A stretch of DNA of 64,000 bases, from NCBI GenBank assembly GCA_028292505.1, contig JAQGMF010000010.1, positions 248,001 through 312,000 on the forward strand, given 5' to 3'. The notes below the pieces were generated by a model. That model saw only the letters and a list, made by a program, of their open reading frames with translations. It ran no database searches and was not told where the DNA came from. The stretch comes from Rhodocyclales bacterium (GTDB taxonomy: Bacteria; Pseudomonadota; Gammaproteobacteria; Burkholderiales; Rhodocyclaceae). Positions 27,335-35,897 of the stretch are shown in pieces; position 1 is the first letter of the stretch; each line of letters begins with the position of its first letter. A program made the position numbers and the translations under genes.

Positions 27335-28678
27335 ATGTCTGCTATTTCTGTCGTTCCCTCGACCATCGAGGGCATCAAACGCTTGGCAAAAACGCTGAGC
27401 AAAGAACAATCCATCACCCATACCCAAGGACTTGACGAGGCGGCCAGGGCAGGCGGCTATGCGAATTTTCGGCATGCTCGCAATATGCTGCCTGCTTCAT
27501 CGGACCCAAGGCCCCGAGAAATTTTCGTTAGCGCATACTGGTATGACTATGCAGGCGCAGGAGAAGGCCGCGAAACGCTACGCGTCGGCCTGAAGCACGA
27601 GTTAGCCGCGTTAATTTCGCCCCGTCAATTTGCAAATACTCGCTATTTAAGGGGGTTCAAGACGGATGCCTCTGATCACATTGTCTATCGCATTGTGATG
27701 AAGAATCAGGAGGCGGCGCGTAAAGCGGTTTGTGCGGCCACTAGAGCATTGCAATTCATGGATGCTACTAAGTTGAAGCCTGGGTCAGGACACATTGGCC
27801 GTTACCTAAAGAACTGGCATCGCGATCCGCTTAAGGGGTGCGATCACGGTTCAATGTGGACGAACAAAGATGGCACATCGTGGGTGTTGGTAGATGAGCC
27901 CTACTCTTCGGTCGGCAGCTTCGCAAACATTCGAAATGAATGGGCGCAACGGCACGATTTGACCATTGCGCAGTCGACGTGGGCTGGGATGTATTTCCCG
28001 AGCGGGGGCGCATGTCTTTTCTTAATTGGAAGCGATGCCCCTCTGGTTCTGAAAGCGGCCGCCGCTGCCAATCGACTTCCCGCACCTTTCAGCAGCGACT
28101 CTTGGTCAGGTCACTCCGCTCCTTTTCGGCCGCTGTTTCAGTCACCTGCTCGGGCCACTTCTGCTTCGAAGCCAAGGGCACCCTGCGACCCAGCCTTGGT
28201 TCGACCTTCACAGAAAACGCTTCCCTGTGAGACAACCTTTGGCGGCCGGAACCGCCGCCCCAGAGGCGTTATGTCAATGGAGGACCATAAGACAGCAGCG
28301 AACATCTTGCGAGCCGCTCTTGCTGCAGCAGCAAGACGTGCTGGGGTTTGTGGCCGACTTGAAGCTGTACGCGGAGAACTAGATAGGTGGGTCGCGCGCG
28401 AACATGTTGAATCCCACTCTCGCTTCCCCGAAATGTACGTCCTCTATTACGAAGGAAGCGAGGACGTTTCCGATGCGTCTTTCATCCCACAGCTTCAGAA
28501 GGACCAATTGCTTTCTAACCTCGGACACCTGAGCGCAGTCTTGAAAAGCGCCTATCCGGATTCGGCCCCACTGAGAGATATACTTCATCGATTGGAGGGG
28601 GCTCGAAAATCGCTCGTCTTATGGAAATCTTTAGAATGCGTTCGGGCAGATCGCCGGGCAAAAGGGCGTCAGATGTAG
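27335..28678 (+). CDS. DUF5623-like cargo protein
   Basis: This 447-residue protein starts with an ATG 8 nt after an AGGAG ribosome site. The N-terminal block VPSTIEGIKRLAKTLSKEQ and GYANFRHARNML recalls the DUF5623 family carried on mobile elements and plasmids. That assignment is from memory and has not been searched. A Pro/Ser/Arg-rich stretch around residues 265-305 separates an N-terminal domain from a helical C-terminal domain (DHKTAANILRAALAAAARR). Function is unknown. Confidence 0.65.
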   Translation: MSAISVVPSTIEGIKRLAKTLSKEQSITHTQGLDEAARAGGYANFRHARNMLPASSDPRPREIFVSAYWYDYAGAGEGRETLRVGLKHELAALISPRQFANTRYLRGFKTDASDHIVYRIVMKNQEAARKAVCAATRALQFMDATKLKPGSGHIGRYLKNWHRDPLKGCDHGSMWTNKDGTSWVLVDEPYSSVGSFANIRNEWAQRHDLTIAQSTWAGMYFPSGGACLFLIGSDAPLVLKAAAAANRLPAPFSSDSWSGHSAPFRPLFQSPARATSASKPRAPCDPALVRPSQKTLPCETTFGGRNRRPRGVMSMEDHKTAANILRAALAAAARRAGVCGRLEAVRGELDRWVAREHVESHSRFPEMYVLYYEGSEDVSDASFIPQLQKDQLLSNLGHLSAVLKSAYPDSAPLRDILHRLEGARKSLVLWKSLECVRADRRAKGRQM

Positions 28679-28683
28679 CCTCA

Positions 28684-28710
28684 TACGGTGGCGGCTATCC
28701 GGCCACCGTA
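28684..28710. terminator. Hairpin after DUF5623-like gene, possible terminator
   Basis: Arms 28684-28692 and 28702-28710 pair perfectly over 9 bp, and a further GG/CC pair can form in the loop. It begins 5 bp after the preceding stop codon. Only a TTTT about 8 nt downstream follows, so as an intrinsic terminator it is weak. Confidence 0.45.
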
Positions 28711-28829
28711 AGATGCGCTTTTGCGTTGAATGACGTTGTGCGGCGCCGAGAGGTATCGGGATTCTTCCGACGATTTTGTGCGAAGAAAGTTGTTCATGGC
28801 GGCACTCACGGGCCTCGGCCGCGATTCCG

Positions 28830-28878
28830 GTCTCAAATTCTGTTTTCAAGAGTCTCATTTAGCTATTTATGTGAGACA
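28830..28878. repeat. Right transposon end with GTCTCA repeats
   Basis: Two direct GTCTCA copies start at 28830 and 28852, 22 bp apart, followed by an inverted TGAGAC at 28872-28877 and the terminal A at 28878. Read inward, the end begins TGTCTCACAT, matching the TGT...ACA rule for Tn7-like ends. The 22 bp spacing suits TnsB-binding sites, but the inverted orientation of the outer copy is unlike Tn7. The predicted 5-bp target duplication would be 28879-28883. Confidence 0.55.
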
Positions 28879-30150
28879 AAAGAGAGCGGACGCTTCGACT
28901 TGCCGATTGCCTTGGGCATTCTTGCAGCCAGCGGACAGATTCGCTCGACGGAACTCGATCAATATGAGCTGGCCGGCGAACTCTCGTTAAATGGCGAACT
29001 GCGCCCAGTTCGCGGGGCACTGGCCATGGCCTGGTGCGCCGCACGCGCGGGCCGCACATTGATCCTGCCCGTGGAAAACGCGGCGGAAGCCGCCTTGGTC
29101 AAGAATGCCCGCGTGCTACCGGCGCGCACGCTGCTGGAAGTGGCCGCGCATTTCAATGGACACACCCAGCTCGAAGCATTTAGCGGCGAGCCCTTGCTGA
29201 ACGAACCGAGCTATCCCGATCTGGCGGACGTCAAAGGCCAGCAACAAGCCAAACGCATGCTGGAAGTCGCCGCTGCCGGCCTGCATTCGCTCCTATTCTA
29301 CGGGCCACCGGGCACGGGTAAATCCATGCTTGCCAGTCGCTTGCCGGGATTGTTGCCGGGCCTCTCGGAAGAAGAAGCGTTGCAAACCGCAGCCTTGCAA
29401 TCATTGGAAAGCCGCTTCGATCCTTCGGCCTGGCGCGTCAGGCCTTTCAGAAGTCCTCATCATTCTGCCAGTGCCGCAGCACTGGTTGGCGGGGGCATGA
29501 ATCCACGCCCTGGTGAAATTTCCTTGGCCCACCACGGTGTCTTGTTCCTCGATGAACTACCGGAATTCGAGCGACGTGTACTCGAAGCGCTGCGCGAGCC
29601 CCTCGAAACCGGTCGCATCACCATCTCGCGCGCTGCGCAGCGCGTGGATTTTCCCGCGCGCTTCCAGTTCGTCGCGGCAATGAACCCATGTCCCTGCGGA
29701 TATCTGGGCCATGCCAAACGAGTATGCCGATGTACTTCAGATCAGATTGCAAGATATCGCGGCAAACTCTCTGGTCCTTTGCTCGACCGCATCGACTTGA
29801 CGCTCGAAGTCGGCGCGCTCGACGCCGATGCCTTGCAATCGGCACCCGCCGGCGAGACTACCGCTTTGGTACGCGAACGTGTGCAATCTGCGCATGCGCG
29901 GCAACAGGTGCGCCAGGGCGGTCTCAATGCACATCTTGATGCCGCCGGCATAGAGCTGCATTGTGTGGCAGATGATCGCGCCAAGCAATTGCTCAGGCAA
30001 GCCATCGACAAACTCGGCCTGTCTGCGCGCGCTTATCACCGCACACTGAAGGTGGCACGCACCATTGCCGACCTGGCGGGGCTTGAAGTCATTGGCAGTG
30101 CGCAAGTCGCTGAGGCCGTGCAATATCGCCGCGGGCTGCCGGCTCGTTAG
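28879..30150 (+). pseudogene. comM: comM/yifB, 5' truncated by transposon
   Basis: ComM is a hexameric Mg-chelatase-like AAA+ helicase that drives branch migration during natural transformation. Here 423 codons remain, starting at KESGRFDLPIALGIL. The missing first ~80 residues form part of the Lon-S16-like N-terminal domain. Walker A (GPPGTGKS), FRSPHH, the LDELPEF Walker B and the CPCGYLGH cysteine motif are intact. The frame runs upstream into transposon sequence without a natural start or promoter, so no normal ComM is made. Loss should reduce transformation, as known for comM insertions in Acinetobacter. Confidence 0.9.
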
Positions 30151-30189
30151 AAAACTCGCAATACAATGAATCCATGTCAGGAGCCGAGA

Positions 30190-30615
30190 ATGTACCAAAC
30201 AGTCATATTGCATAACACTCCGACGCAGAAACTTCGGCACCAGCACGGCAAAGTGCTCGCCATCTTACTGGGCTTGATGGCCGTGGCAGTCCTACTGCTG
30301 GCCGCCTATAGTTGGCTGGTGCTTCACTGGAGCTATTCTGACGGCGAGCGCGCCGGCTATGTGCAGAAGTTCTCGCGCAAGGGCTGGCTGTGCAAGACCT
30401 GGGAAGGCGACCTGGCGATGGTCAATCTGCCTGGTCAGCCGGCGGAGATTTTTAACTTCAGCGTGCGCGACGATGCCGTTGCCGCGCAGATCAATACGCT
30501 GGTCGGCAAACGCGTAGCGTTGCATTACGATCAGCACGTTGGCATACCGACGACCTGCTTTGGCGAAACCTCGTATTTCGTCAGCCGCGTGCGGGCGGTC
30601 GACGAAGCCCACTGA
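30190..30615 (+). CDS. Single-pass membrane protein of unknown function
   Basis: This 141-residue protein starts at the ATG at 30190, behind a good AGGAG site; an in-frame ATG 24 nt upstream lacks one. It has one transmembrane helix (about residues 22-46). The small periplasmic domain (KFSRKGWLCKTWEGDLAMVN, then VGKRVALHYDQH) has two cysteines and resembles conserved betaproteobacterial proteins of unknown role. It ends 21 bp before the O-antigen-ligase-like gene, with which it may be co-transcribed. Confidence 0.8.
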   Translation: MYQTVILHNTPTQKLRHQHGKVLAILLGLMAVAVLLLAAYSWLVLHWSYSDGERAGYVQKFSRKGWLCKTWEGDLAMVNLPGQPAEIFNFSVRDDAVAAQINTLVGKRVALHYDQHVGIPTTCFGETSYFVSRVRAVDEAH

Positions 30616-30636
30616 TCGATCCGTCGACACCTATCA

Positions 30637-33000
30637 ATGCGTCCGGCACGTCTCTATCACGCGCTGACTGCGGTGGCGGCATGCGTCGCCCTGGCCGTCT
30701 GGCTGTGGACTTGGCCACTGAATCCGCTTTGGGCGCTCATGCTGATTGCAGGCTGCGGCGTCCTGTTGTGGCGGGTCGAGTTCAGCTGGTTGGTGCTCTT
30801 GCCATTGCTGTGGCCGGTGATCGATCTCGTGCCGCAGACAGGTCGCATGTACTTCACCGAAAGCGATGCGTTGGCCGTACTGACCATCGGCGTGCTGAGC
30901 GTGCGACACGCGTGTGACGATGCCGACCGACATCGCGTACCTTGGGGCCTGACGCTGCTCTTCAGCCTGATCGGGCTGAGTTATCTGATCTCCGATTTGC
31001 GCGCGCTATGGCCGCTGCCCGCGCTCGATGACAATGCCTTCATCGGCGTCTTCACGCCCTGGAATGCGCTACGCCTGAGCAAGGCTTTCGTGCTTGCCAG
31101 CTTGTTGTTGCCGCACTGGCTGCACGCACAACAACGCGATGAGGACAAGGCGCAACGCATGCTACTCATCGGCATGGCTTGCGGCATTCTCATGGCGGCG
31201 CTGGCAGCCCTATGGGAGCGCCTGGCCTTTACCGGCCTGACCGATCTGGCCAGCGATTACCGCACGACCGTGCTGTTCTGGGAGATGAATACCGGCGGTG
31301 CCGCGCTCGATGGCTGGCTGATGTTGGGCATGCCCTTTGTGGTGGTTGGTCTGCTGCGCGCGCATTCGATCAGGACATCGGCATTCTTTGGCATGGTCTT
31401 GTTGCTCGGGGCGTATGCGGCGCTGACCACCTTTTCGCGCGGCGTCTATCTCGGCCTGGCGCTGATGGTCGTGGTCAGTCTGTTAGCCTGGTTGTGGCAA
31501 CAACGAGGCATCGGCAAGCCACGAAGTTACGCGCGCCTTGCCGTGAGTCTGGCCTTGCCACTGCTGCTGGCGGCGATGGCCATACCCGTCTTTCATGGCG
31601 GTGGATATCGTGGTCTGGCTGCCTTGATGGGTGGTGCGGCACTGGTATTCTCAGGTGGCGGTTTGTTGCGGCCGATGAAGGCACGCGACTGGCTGGCTGC
31701 GTTGGCGCTGGCCATCCCTGTCATTGCCTTGAGTTATGCGCTGCACGCGGTGTTCTACAAGGCAGCCTATATCCTTTGCGGTATCGCTTTCCTCTCGGCA
31801 ATGAGCGCACAGTGGCAGTTCCATCGCCGGGGCCGTACTTCGGAGCGCGCGCTGGTCGGTGCCAGCACGCTGTGGGCGGCGGCGGCGGTCGGCTGGATCT
31901 GCTGGCACTGGGGCGGTGACAGTGCACTTGCAGGAGGCATCACGGCTTCCGTATTGCTGATGACTGCGCTGCTCGTGCAGACTTTCTCACCTGTCATATT
32001 GTGGCGCGCCGAGCGACAACAATACGCGAGTGCAGCGGTTGCACTGCTGATCGTCGCCTGCGTCGCCGTGGGCGGCGGCAGCTATTTCCTCGGGCAACGC
32101 GTCTCTGGTCTGTCTGAGGATATCGCAACACGCGAGAGCCATTGGCATCGCAGTATTTCGCTGCTGCAAAGCGACGCCGACTGGATCGCCGGCATCGGCG
32201 TAGGTCAGTTTGCACAACATTATTTCTGGAGCGACATCACCGGCATGCCGGGCACCTGGCGCATCGGTCGCGATGCGGATTCCGGAAATTATCTACAGAT
32301 GCTCGGCCCCCACTACGAACGACTGGGCTCGACGGAACTGCTGCGCATCACCCAGTTTCTCGGCCTCAACGCGCGCGGCCCCTATGCCGTGCGACTACGC
32401 GCACGCGCGCCGGAGATCGCCGCCTTGCATATCGAAGTCAGTCACAAGCAGTTGCTCTATCCAGGGCCCACCGTCAGCGTGACCTTCAATGTCCCCGCCG
32501 GCAATCAGTGGACGACATTGCAAGGTCGCCTGCAGAACGGCGATCTGGAAGGCGGCAAGTGGTATGCGCCCAGCATTACCACCTTCTCGGTTGCGGTACG
32601 CTCCATGGCCAAGCGGATCGACGTGGATGATATCGAGCTGATCGATGCGAGCGGCGTCAGCGTATTGCGCAACAGCGGCTTCGAGCGCGGTGGCGACTAC
32701 TGGTTCTATACTTCGGACCGAGTACACCTGCCATGGCATGCCAAAAGCATTTTCATTCATTTGCTCGTGGAGCATGGCGTGATTGGATTGGCCGTCGTCA
32801 GCCTGGCGTTGATGCTCGCCGCATGGCAGCTGCTGTTCGGCAGAGCGGCCAAAACACCGCTCGCGCCGACGCTGCTCGCCGCCTTCAGCGGCTTTCTGAC
32901 GGTAGGGCTTTTTGACAGCCTGCTGGACGTGCCGCGCGTAGCTTTCGTTTTCTTCCTGCTACTTGGCGTCAGTCTGGGCTTGCGACCGAACAAAAATTAG
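30637..33000 (+). CDS. O-antigen ligase/polymerase-like membrane protein with large extracytoplasmic domain
   Basis: This 787-residue polytopic protein has about twelve hydrophobic segments and the Wzy_C-family motif ALTTFSRGVYLGL. Between the later helices (about residues 495-705) is a roughly 200-residue periplasmic region. It contains the ligase-like segment GIGVGQFAQHYF and then a beta-rich, carbohydrate-binding-like stretch (LRARAPEIAALHIEVS, DDIELIDASG, NSGFERGGDYWF). The protein probably transfers or polymerises a glycan on the periplasmic face. The substrate cannot be read from the sequence. Confidence 0.82.
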   Translation: MRPARLYHALTAVAACVALAVWLWTWPLNPLWALMLIAGCGVLLWRVEFSWLVLLPLLWPVIDLVPQTGRMYFTESDALAVLTIGVLSVRHACDDADRHRVPWGLTLLFSLIGLSYLISDLRALWPLPALDDNAFIGVFTPWNALRLSKAFVLASLLLPHWLHAQQRDEDKAQRMLLIGMACGILMAALAALWERLAFTGLTDLASDYRTTVLFWEMNTGGAALDGWLMLGMPFVVVGLLRAHSIRTSAFFGMVLLLGAYAALTTFSRGVYLGLALMVVVSLLAWLWQQRGIGKPRSYARLAVSLALPLLLAAMAIPVFHGGGYRGLAALMGGAALVFSGGGLLRPMKARDWLAALALAIPVIALSYALHAVFYKAAYILCGIAFLSAMSAQWQFHRRGRTSERALVGASTLWAAAAVGWICWHWGGDSALAGGITASVLLMTALLVQTFSPVILWRAERQQYASAAVALLIVACVAVGGGSYFLGQRVSGLSEDIATRESHWHRSISLLQSDADWIAGIGVGQFAQHYFWSDITGMPGTWRIGRDADSGNYLQMLGPHYERLGSTELLRITQFLGLNARGPYAVRLRARAPEIAALHIEVSHKQLLYPGPTVSVTFNVPAGNQWTTLQGRLQNGDLEGGKWYAPSITTFSVAVRSMAKRIDVDDIELIDASGVSVLRNSGFERGGDYWFYTSDRVHLPWHAKSIFIHLLVEHGVIGLAVVSLALMLAAWQLLFGRAAKTPLAPTLLAAFSGFLTVGLFDSLLDVPRVAFVFFLLLGVSLGLRPNKN

Positions 33001-33004
33001 CGCT

Positions 33005-33808
33005 TCAAAAACCCTGATCTTCGAGCCAGAGCGCAATGCGTTCCGCCGGCTCGCGCCAGTTGTCTTCCAGCATCATGCCGTGTCCCATGTCAGCAAAGAT
33101 CTCCGCCCGCAGGCCGTACACCTCGGCGGTGTGCTGAACCTCGCTGATGGGAATCAGGCGATCGTGCTCGGCGCCGAGCACGAGCATCGGCGGCCGGCGC
33201 ATGCGTGCGGCATTGGGCAGATTGAACAGCGTCATATCCCACAACGCACGCATCGATTCGGGTTGGCAGCGCGCAGCGATTTCGCGCAAGCGCTGCGGCG
33301 CGACCGGGCCGTGAAATAGCGCATCGCGCACTGTGTTCAGATCCGGCAAGCCGCCACTCAGCACACTATTGAGTTCGAAGACGAGTTTCGGACGCTGCAT
33401 CAGCAGACCGAAGGAAGCGCTCATCAAACCGCGTGGCGGCACCGCGGCCATCAGCACGGCGCCGGGCACATCCTCGTGTTCGAGAAATTTCTGCACCACC
33501 ATGCCACCCATCGAATGGCCGATGAGCACCGGCCGCACAGGCAGCATTGACGCCACTTCGCGCACATCGTCGACGTAGTTTTCGATTGAGAAGGCATCGA
33601 GATGATCGCGGCCACGACTTTCGCCATGCCCTGACAGCGATAGCGCATGCGCCGACCAGCCGCGTTCTGCGAAGAACGGCAGGTAGTATTCCTGCCACAA
33701 CCATGCGCCGGCATAGGCGCCGTGCACGAAAAGCAGAGGCGTTTTGCGCGCCGGGCCTGTTGGTAGAACGGAGATGACTTCTATATCGGGCTTGCTGTGT
33801 GTGTTCAC
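33005..33808 (-). CDS. Alpha/beta hydrolase
   Basis: This 267-residue enzyme has the oxyanion segment LLFVHGAYAGAW, nucleophile elbow GHSMGG (Ser), acid in GAEHDRL and catalytic His in MGHGMML. It has no signal peptide, so it is cytoplasmic. Translation starts at GTG 33808. It ends 4 bp from the converging upstream gene. The substrate is unknown; esterase or lipase-like activity is the family expectation. Confidence 0.9.
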   Translation of the reverse strand: MNTHSKPDIEVISVLPTGPARKTPLLFVHGAYAGAWLWQEYYLPFFAERGWSAHALSLSGHGESRGRDHLDAFSIENYVDDVREVASMLPVRPVLIGHSMGGMVVQKFLEHEDVPGAVLMAAVPPRGLMSASFGLLMQRPKLVFELNSVLSGGLPDLNTVRDALFHGPVAPQRLREIAARCQPESMRALWDMTLFNLPNAARMRRPPMLVLGAEHDRLIPISEVQHTAEVYGLRAEIFADMGHGMMLEDNWREPAERIALWLEDQGF

Positions 33809-33931
33809 GAATCGCGGGTCTGATGTCTATTGCCAACCGGACATGATACGGAACATCGGCGCCGATAGCCTTGATACTTCATCGCGGCCTGCGATGTTAT
33901 GCTGCCGGCCATTCATTTCAAGGAGCCGATC

Positions 33932-34279
33932 ATGTCCGAATCCATTACCACCGCTTCCGGCCTCATCATCGAAGAACTTGTCGTCGGTGACGGCGCCGAA
34001 GCCAAGGCCGGCGATACCGCCGTCGTGCATTACACCGGCTGGCTTACCGACGGCAGCAAGTTCGATTCCAGCAAAGACCGCAACGATCCCTTCTCGTTCG
34101 GCCTGGGCCGCCGCCAGGTCATCGGTGGCTGGGACGAGGGCGTGCAGGGCATGAAGATCGGCGGCACACGCAAGCTCACGATTCCACCAGAACTCGGCTA
34201 CGGCGCGCGCGGCGCAGGCGGCGTGATCCCACCGAATGCCACGCTGGTGTTCGAAGTGGAACTGCTCGACCTGCAGTAG
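33932..34279 (+). CDS. FKBP-type peptidyl-prolyl cis-trans isomerase
   Basis: This 115-residue single-domain FKBP has the signature [17 protein letters not shown], the [23 protein letters not shown] core and the terminal [15 protein letters not shown]. The ATG at 33932 follows an AAGGAG ribosome site. The absence of a signal peptide indicates a cytoplasmic folding catalyst. It lies 7 bp before ybaK, in a likely two-gene operon. Confidence 0.95.
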   Translation: MSESITTASGLIIEELVVGDGAEAKAGDTAVVHYTGWLTDGSKFDSSKDRNDPFSFGLGRRQVIGGWDEGVQGMKIGGTRKLTIPPELGYGARGAGGVIPPNATLVFEVELLDLQ

Positions 34280-34286
34280 CGCACGC

Positions 34287-34766
34287 ATGGCGGAAAAGAC
34301 ACCTGTCACAGCCGCAGTACGCATGCTGCGGCAACACCAGGCCGTCTTCAGCGATCATCTTTACGAATACGAGGAGAAAGGCGGCACGGCGGTGAGCAGT
34401 CGTGAGCTTGGCGTCGAGGAACACGCCGTCATCAAGACCCTGGTGATGGAAGACGAGCGCAAGCGTCCGCTGATTGTATTGATGCACGGCGATCGCGAGG
34501 TGTCCACCAAGAATCTCGCTCGTCATATCGGCGTGAAGACCATCAGCCCCTGCTCGCCGGAAACTGCCAGCCGGCACTCGGGTTACATGGTCGGCGGCAC
34601 CAGCCCGTTCGGCATGCGCAAGGCGATGCCCGTGTACATGGAACGCAGCATCGTCGACTTGCCGAAGATCTACATCAACGGCGGCAAACGCGGTTATCTC
34701 GTTGGCATAACACCACAAGTCGTCGTTGACATTCTCAAGCCGGCACTGGTCAACGCCGCCGCCTGA
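34287..34766 (+). CDS. ybaK: Cys-tRNA(Pro)/Cys-tRNA(Cys) deacylase YbaK/EbsC
   Basis: This 159-residue editing protein hydrolyses misacylated Cys-tRNA(Pro). Family motifs include EEHAVIKTLVM, the lysine-containing VSTKNLARHIG, SGYMVGGTSPFG and INGGKRGYLVGI. The ATG at 34287 comes just after the FKBP stop, and in-frame upstream starts lie inside that gene. Confidence 0.93.
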   Translation: MAEKTPVTAAVRMLRQHQAVFSDHLYEYEEKGGTAVSSRELGVEEHAVIKTLVMEDERKRPLIVLMHGDREVSTKNLARHIGVKTISPCSPETASRHSGYMVGGTSPFGMRKAMPVYMERSIVDLPKIYINGGKRGYLVGITPQVVVDILKPALVNAAA

Positions 34767-34793
34767 ATTCGTCGGTAGCGCGTCAACAACGCA

Positions 34794-35891
34794 TCAATCG
34801 CCGAACAATTTTTTCAGCGCGCCGCCGACGCCTTCGACCACACCGCCCACGCCCTTGCCCAGGCCCTCGACGCTCAAGCCCAGAACGTTGGCCAGCGCCG
34901 AACCGACACGCACATAGAACTGTTCGTTGAGCGAGAACTTCGGATCGTCCAGGTTGCCGTCGAGTGAAAAATCCAGGTCGATGCGGTCGCGCTGATCCTT
35001 GAGCAGCAGCAGGCCGGCTTGTCGCGACAGTCCGGCAAAGCCATCGCCATCGAGCTCCAGACCGCTCAGCACCATCTTGCCGGGTGCGTGCAGCTGACGC
35101 TTCTTCACGGTCGAATCGAGATCGAGCTGCAGCGTGCCGTGTTTGACCCGCGCCGCAGCGGCCTTGATGAAATAAGGTTCGAGCGTGATGAGCGGCACAT
35201 CGTGCAGCTTCAGTTTCAATGCCGAGTCGAGATTCGAAGGTGTCACGTCACCGTTCAGCGTGAAACTGCCGGTGCCCTGACTGCTTGGCACCGTGCCTTG
35301 CAATCTGATGCTTTCCTCTTCATCGACGCCCGGCAATTTCAGGTTGTCCAGCTGCCCCCTGATCTCGCCGAGCTGGATGCGATGCAGTTTGCCGCCCAAG
35401 GTGGCGTCGAAGAAGTCGATGCTGCCATCGATCAGCTCGATCTCGCTGACGCGCACGACACCGTTGCTCTGCTTGTCTTCCGATTTCTTTTCAGCCTCTT
35501 GCTCGCTGCGCTTGAACAACGAAGGCAAGATCTTCAGACCCTTCGACGTGCGCAGCATCGGCAGGTAGGGGCGAGTGATGACAATGCGGCGCACGACCAC
35601 CGTGTTGGTGAATAGGCTGCGCAGGTCGGGCTCGACGCGGACATGCTCGGCGCGTATTTCGTCTTCGACGGGCCATGCCGCAGATTTGCCATTGTCATGC
35701 GCGGCTCGCACGCGCAGCCCGTCGATCTCCACCGCCGTCAACGTCAGTTGCAGGGAGGTCACCGAGCCATTGGGGCCGAGCGCGCTTTCGACATGACTCT
35801 TCAAGGCGCGCAGGGCGAAGTAGTGCCCGACGAAAACCAGTACGGCAAGAATCCCGATGACGATCGAGACGATTATCAAAGCACGTTTCAT
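34794..35891 (-). CDS. AsmA/DUF748-like inner-membrane-anchored protein
   Basis: This 365-residue protein has an N-terminal membrane helix (residues 5-27) and a periplasmic beta-rich body with AsmA/DUF748-like features (LTAVEIDGLRVRA, VSEIELIDGSIDFFDATLGG, LPGVDEEESIRLQGT). The C-terminus is Gly/Val-rich (GLGKGVGGVVEGVGGALKK). Family members are linked to lipid transport or envelope integrity. It starts 6 bp after zwf and is probably co-transcribed with it, an odd pairing with no obvious metabolic logic. Confidence 0.8.
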   Translation of the reverse strand: MKRALIIVSIVIGILAVLVFVGHYFALRALKSHVESALGPNGSVTSLQLTLTAVEIDGLRVRAAHDNGKSAAWPVEDEIRAEHVRVEPDLRSLFTNTVVVRRIVITRPYLPMLRTSKGLKILPSLFKRSEQEAEKKSEDKQSNGVVRVSEIELIDGSIDFFDATLGGKLHRIQLGEIRGQLDNLKLPGVDEEESIRLQGTVPSSQGTGSFTLNGDVTPSNLDSALKLKLHDVPLITLEPYFIKAAAARVKHGTLQLDLDSTVKKRQLHAPGKMVLSGLELDGDGFAGLSRQAGLLLLKDQRDRIDLDFSLDGNLDDPKFSLNEQFYVRVGSALANVLGLSVEGLGKGVGGVVEGVGGALKKLFGD

Positions 35892-35897
35892 GGCGCG

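Larger units (their letters stand above)
19722..28878. mobile_element. Tn7/Tn6022-type transposon inserted in comM; left end not found
   Basis: The element encodes a TnsA-TnsB-TniB/TnsC-TniQ set plus a fifth protein in one minus-strand operon, the composition (tniC-A-B-D-E) known from Tn6022/AbaR-type elements that target comM. The right boundary is clear: comM homology begins at 28879, directly after a terminal ACA, and codons for about 80 N-terminal residues are missing. The left boundary given is simply the stop of the last transposition gene. Only 59 bp separate it from the secretion operon stop, too little for a normal TnsB-binding end. No 5' comM fragment and no second copy of the right-end sequence were seen. 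No cas genes are present, so it is not a CRISPR-associated transposon. Confidence 0.8.

Noticed and set aside
28226-28234. Copy of the right-end 9-mer TGTGAGACA as a possible internal end
   Set aside because: It lies inside the DUF5623-like coding frame with no flanking similarity to the end beyond nine bases; probably chance.
19722-28878. CRISPR-associated transposon
   Set aside because: Tn7-like proteins prompted the question, but there are no cas genes and no repeat-spacer array anywhere in the element.
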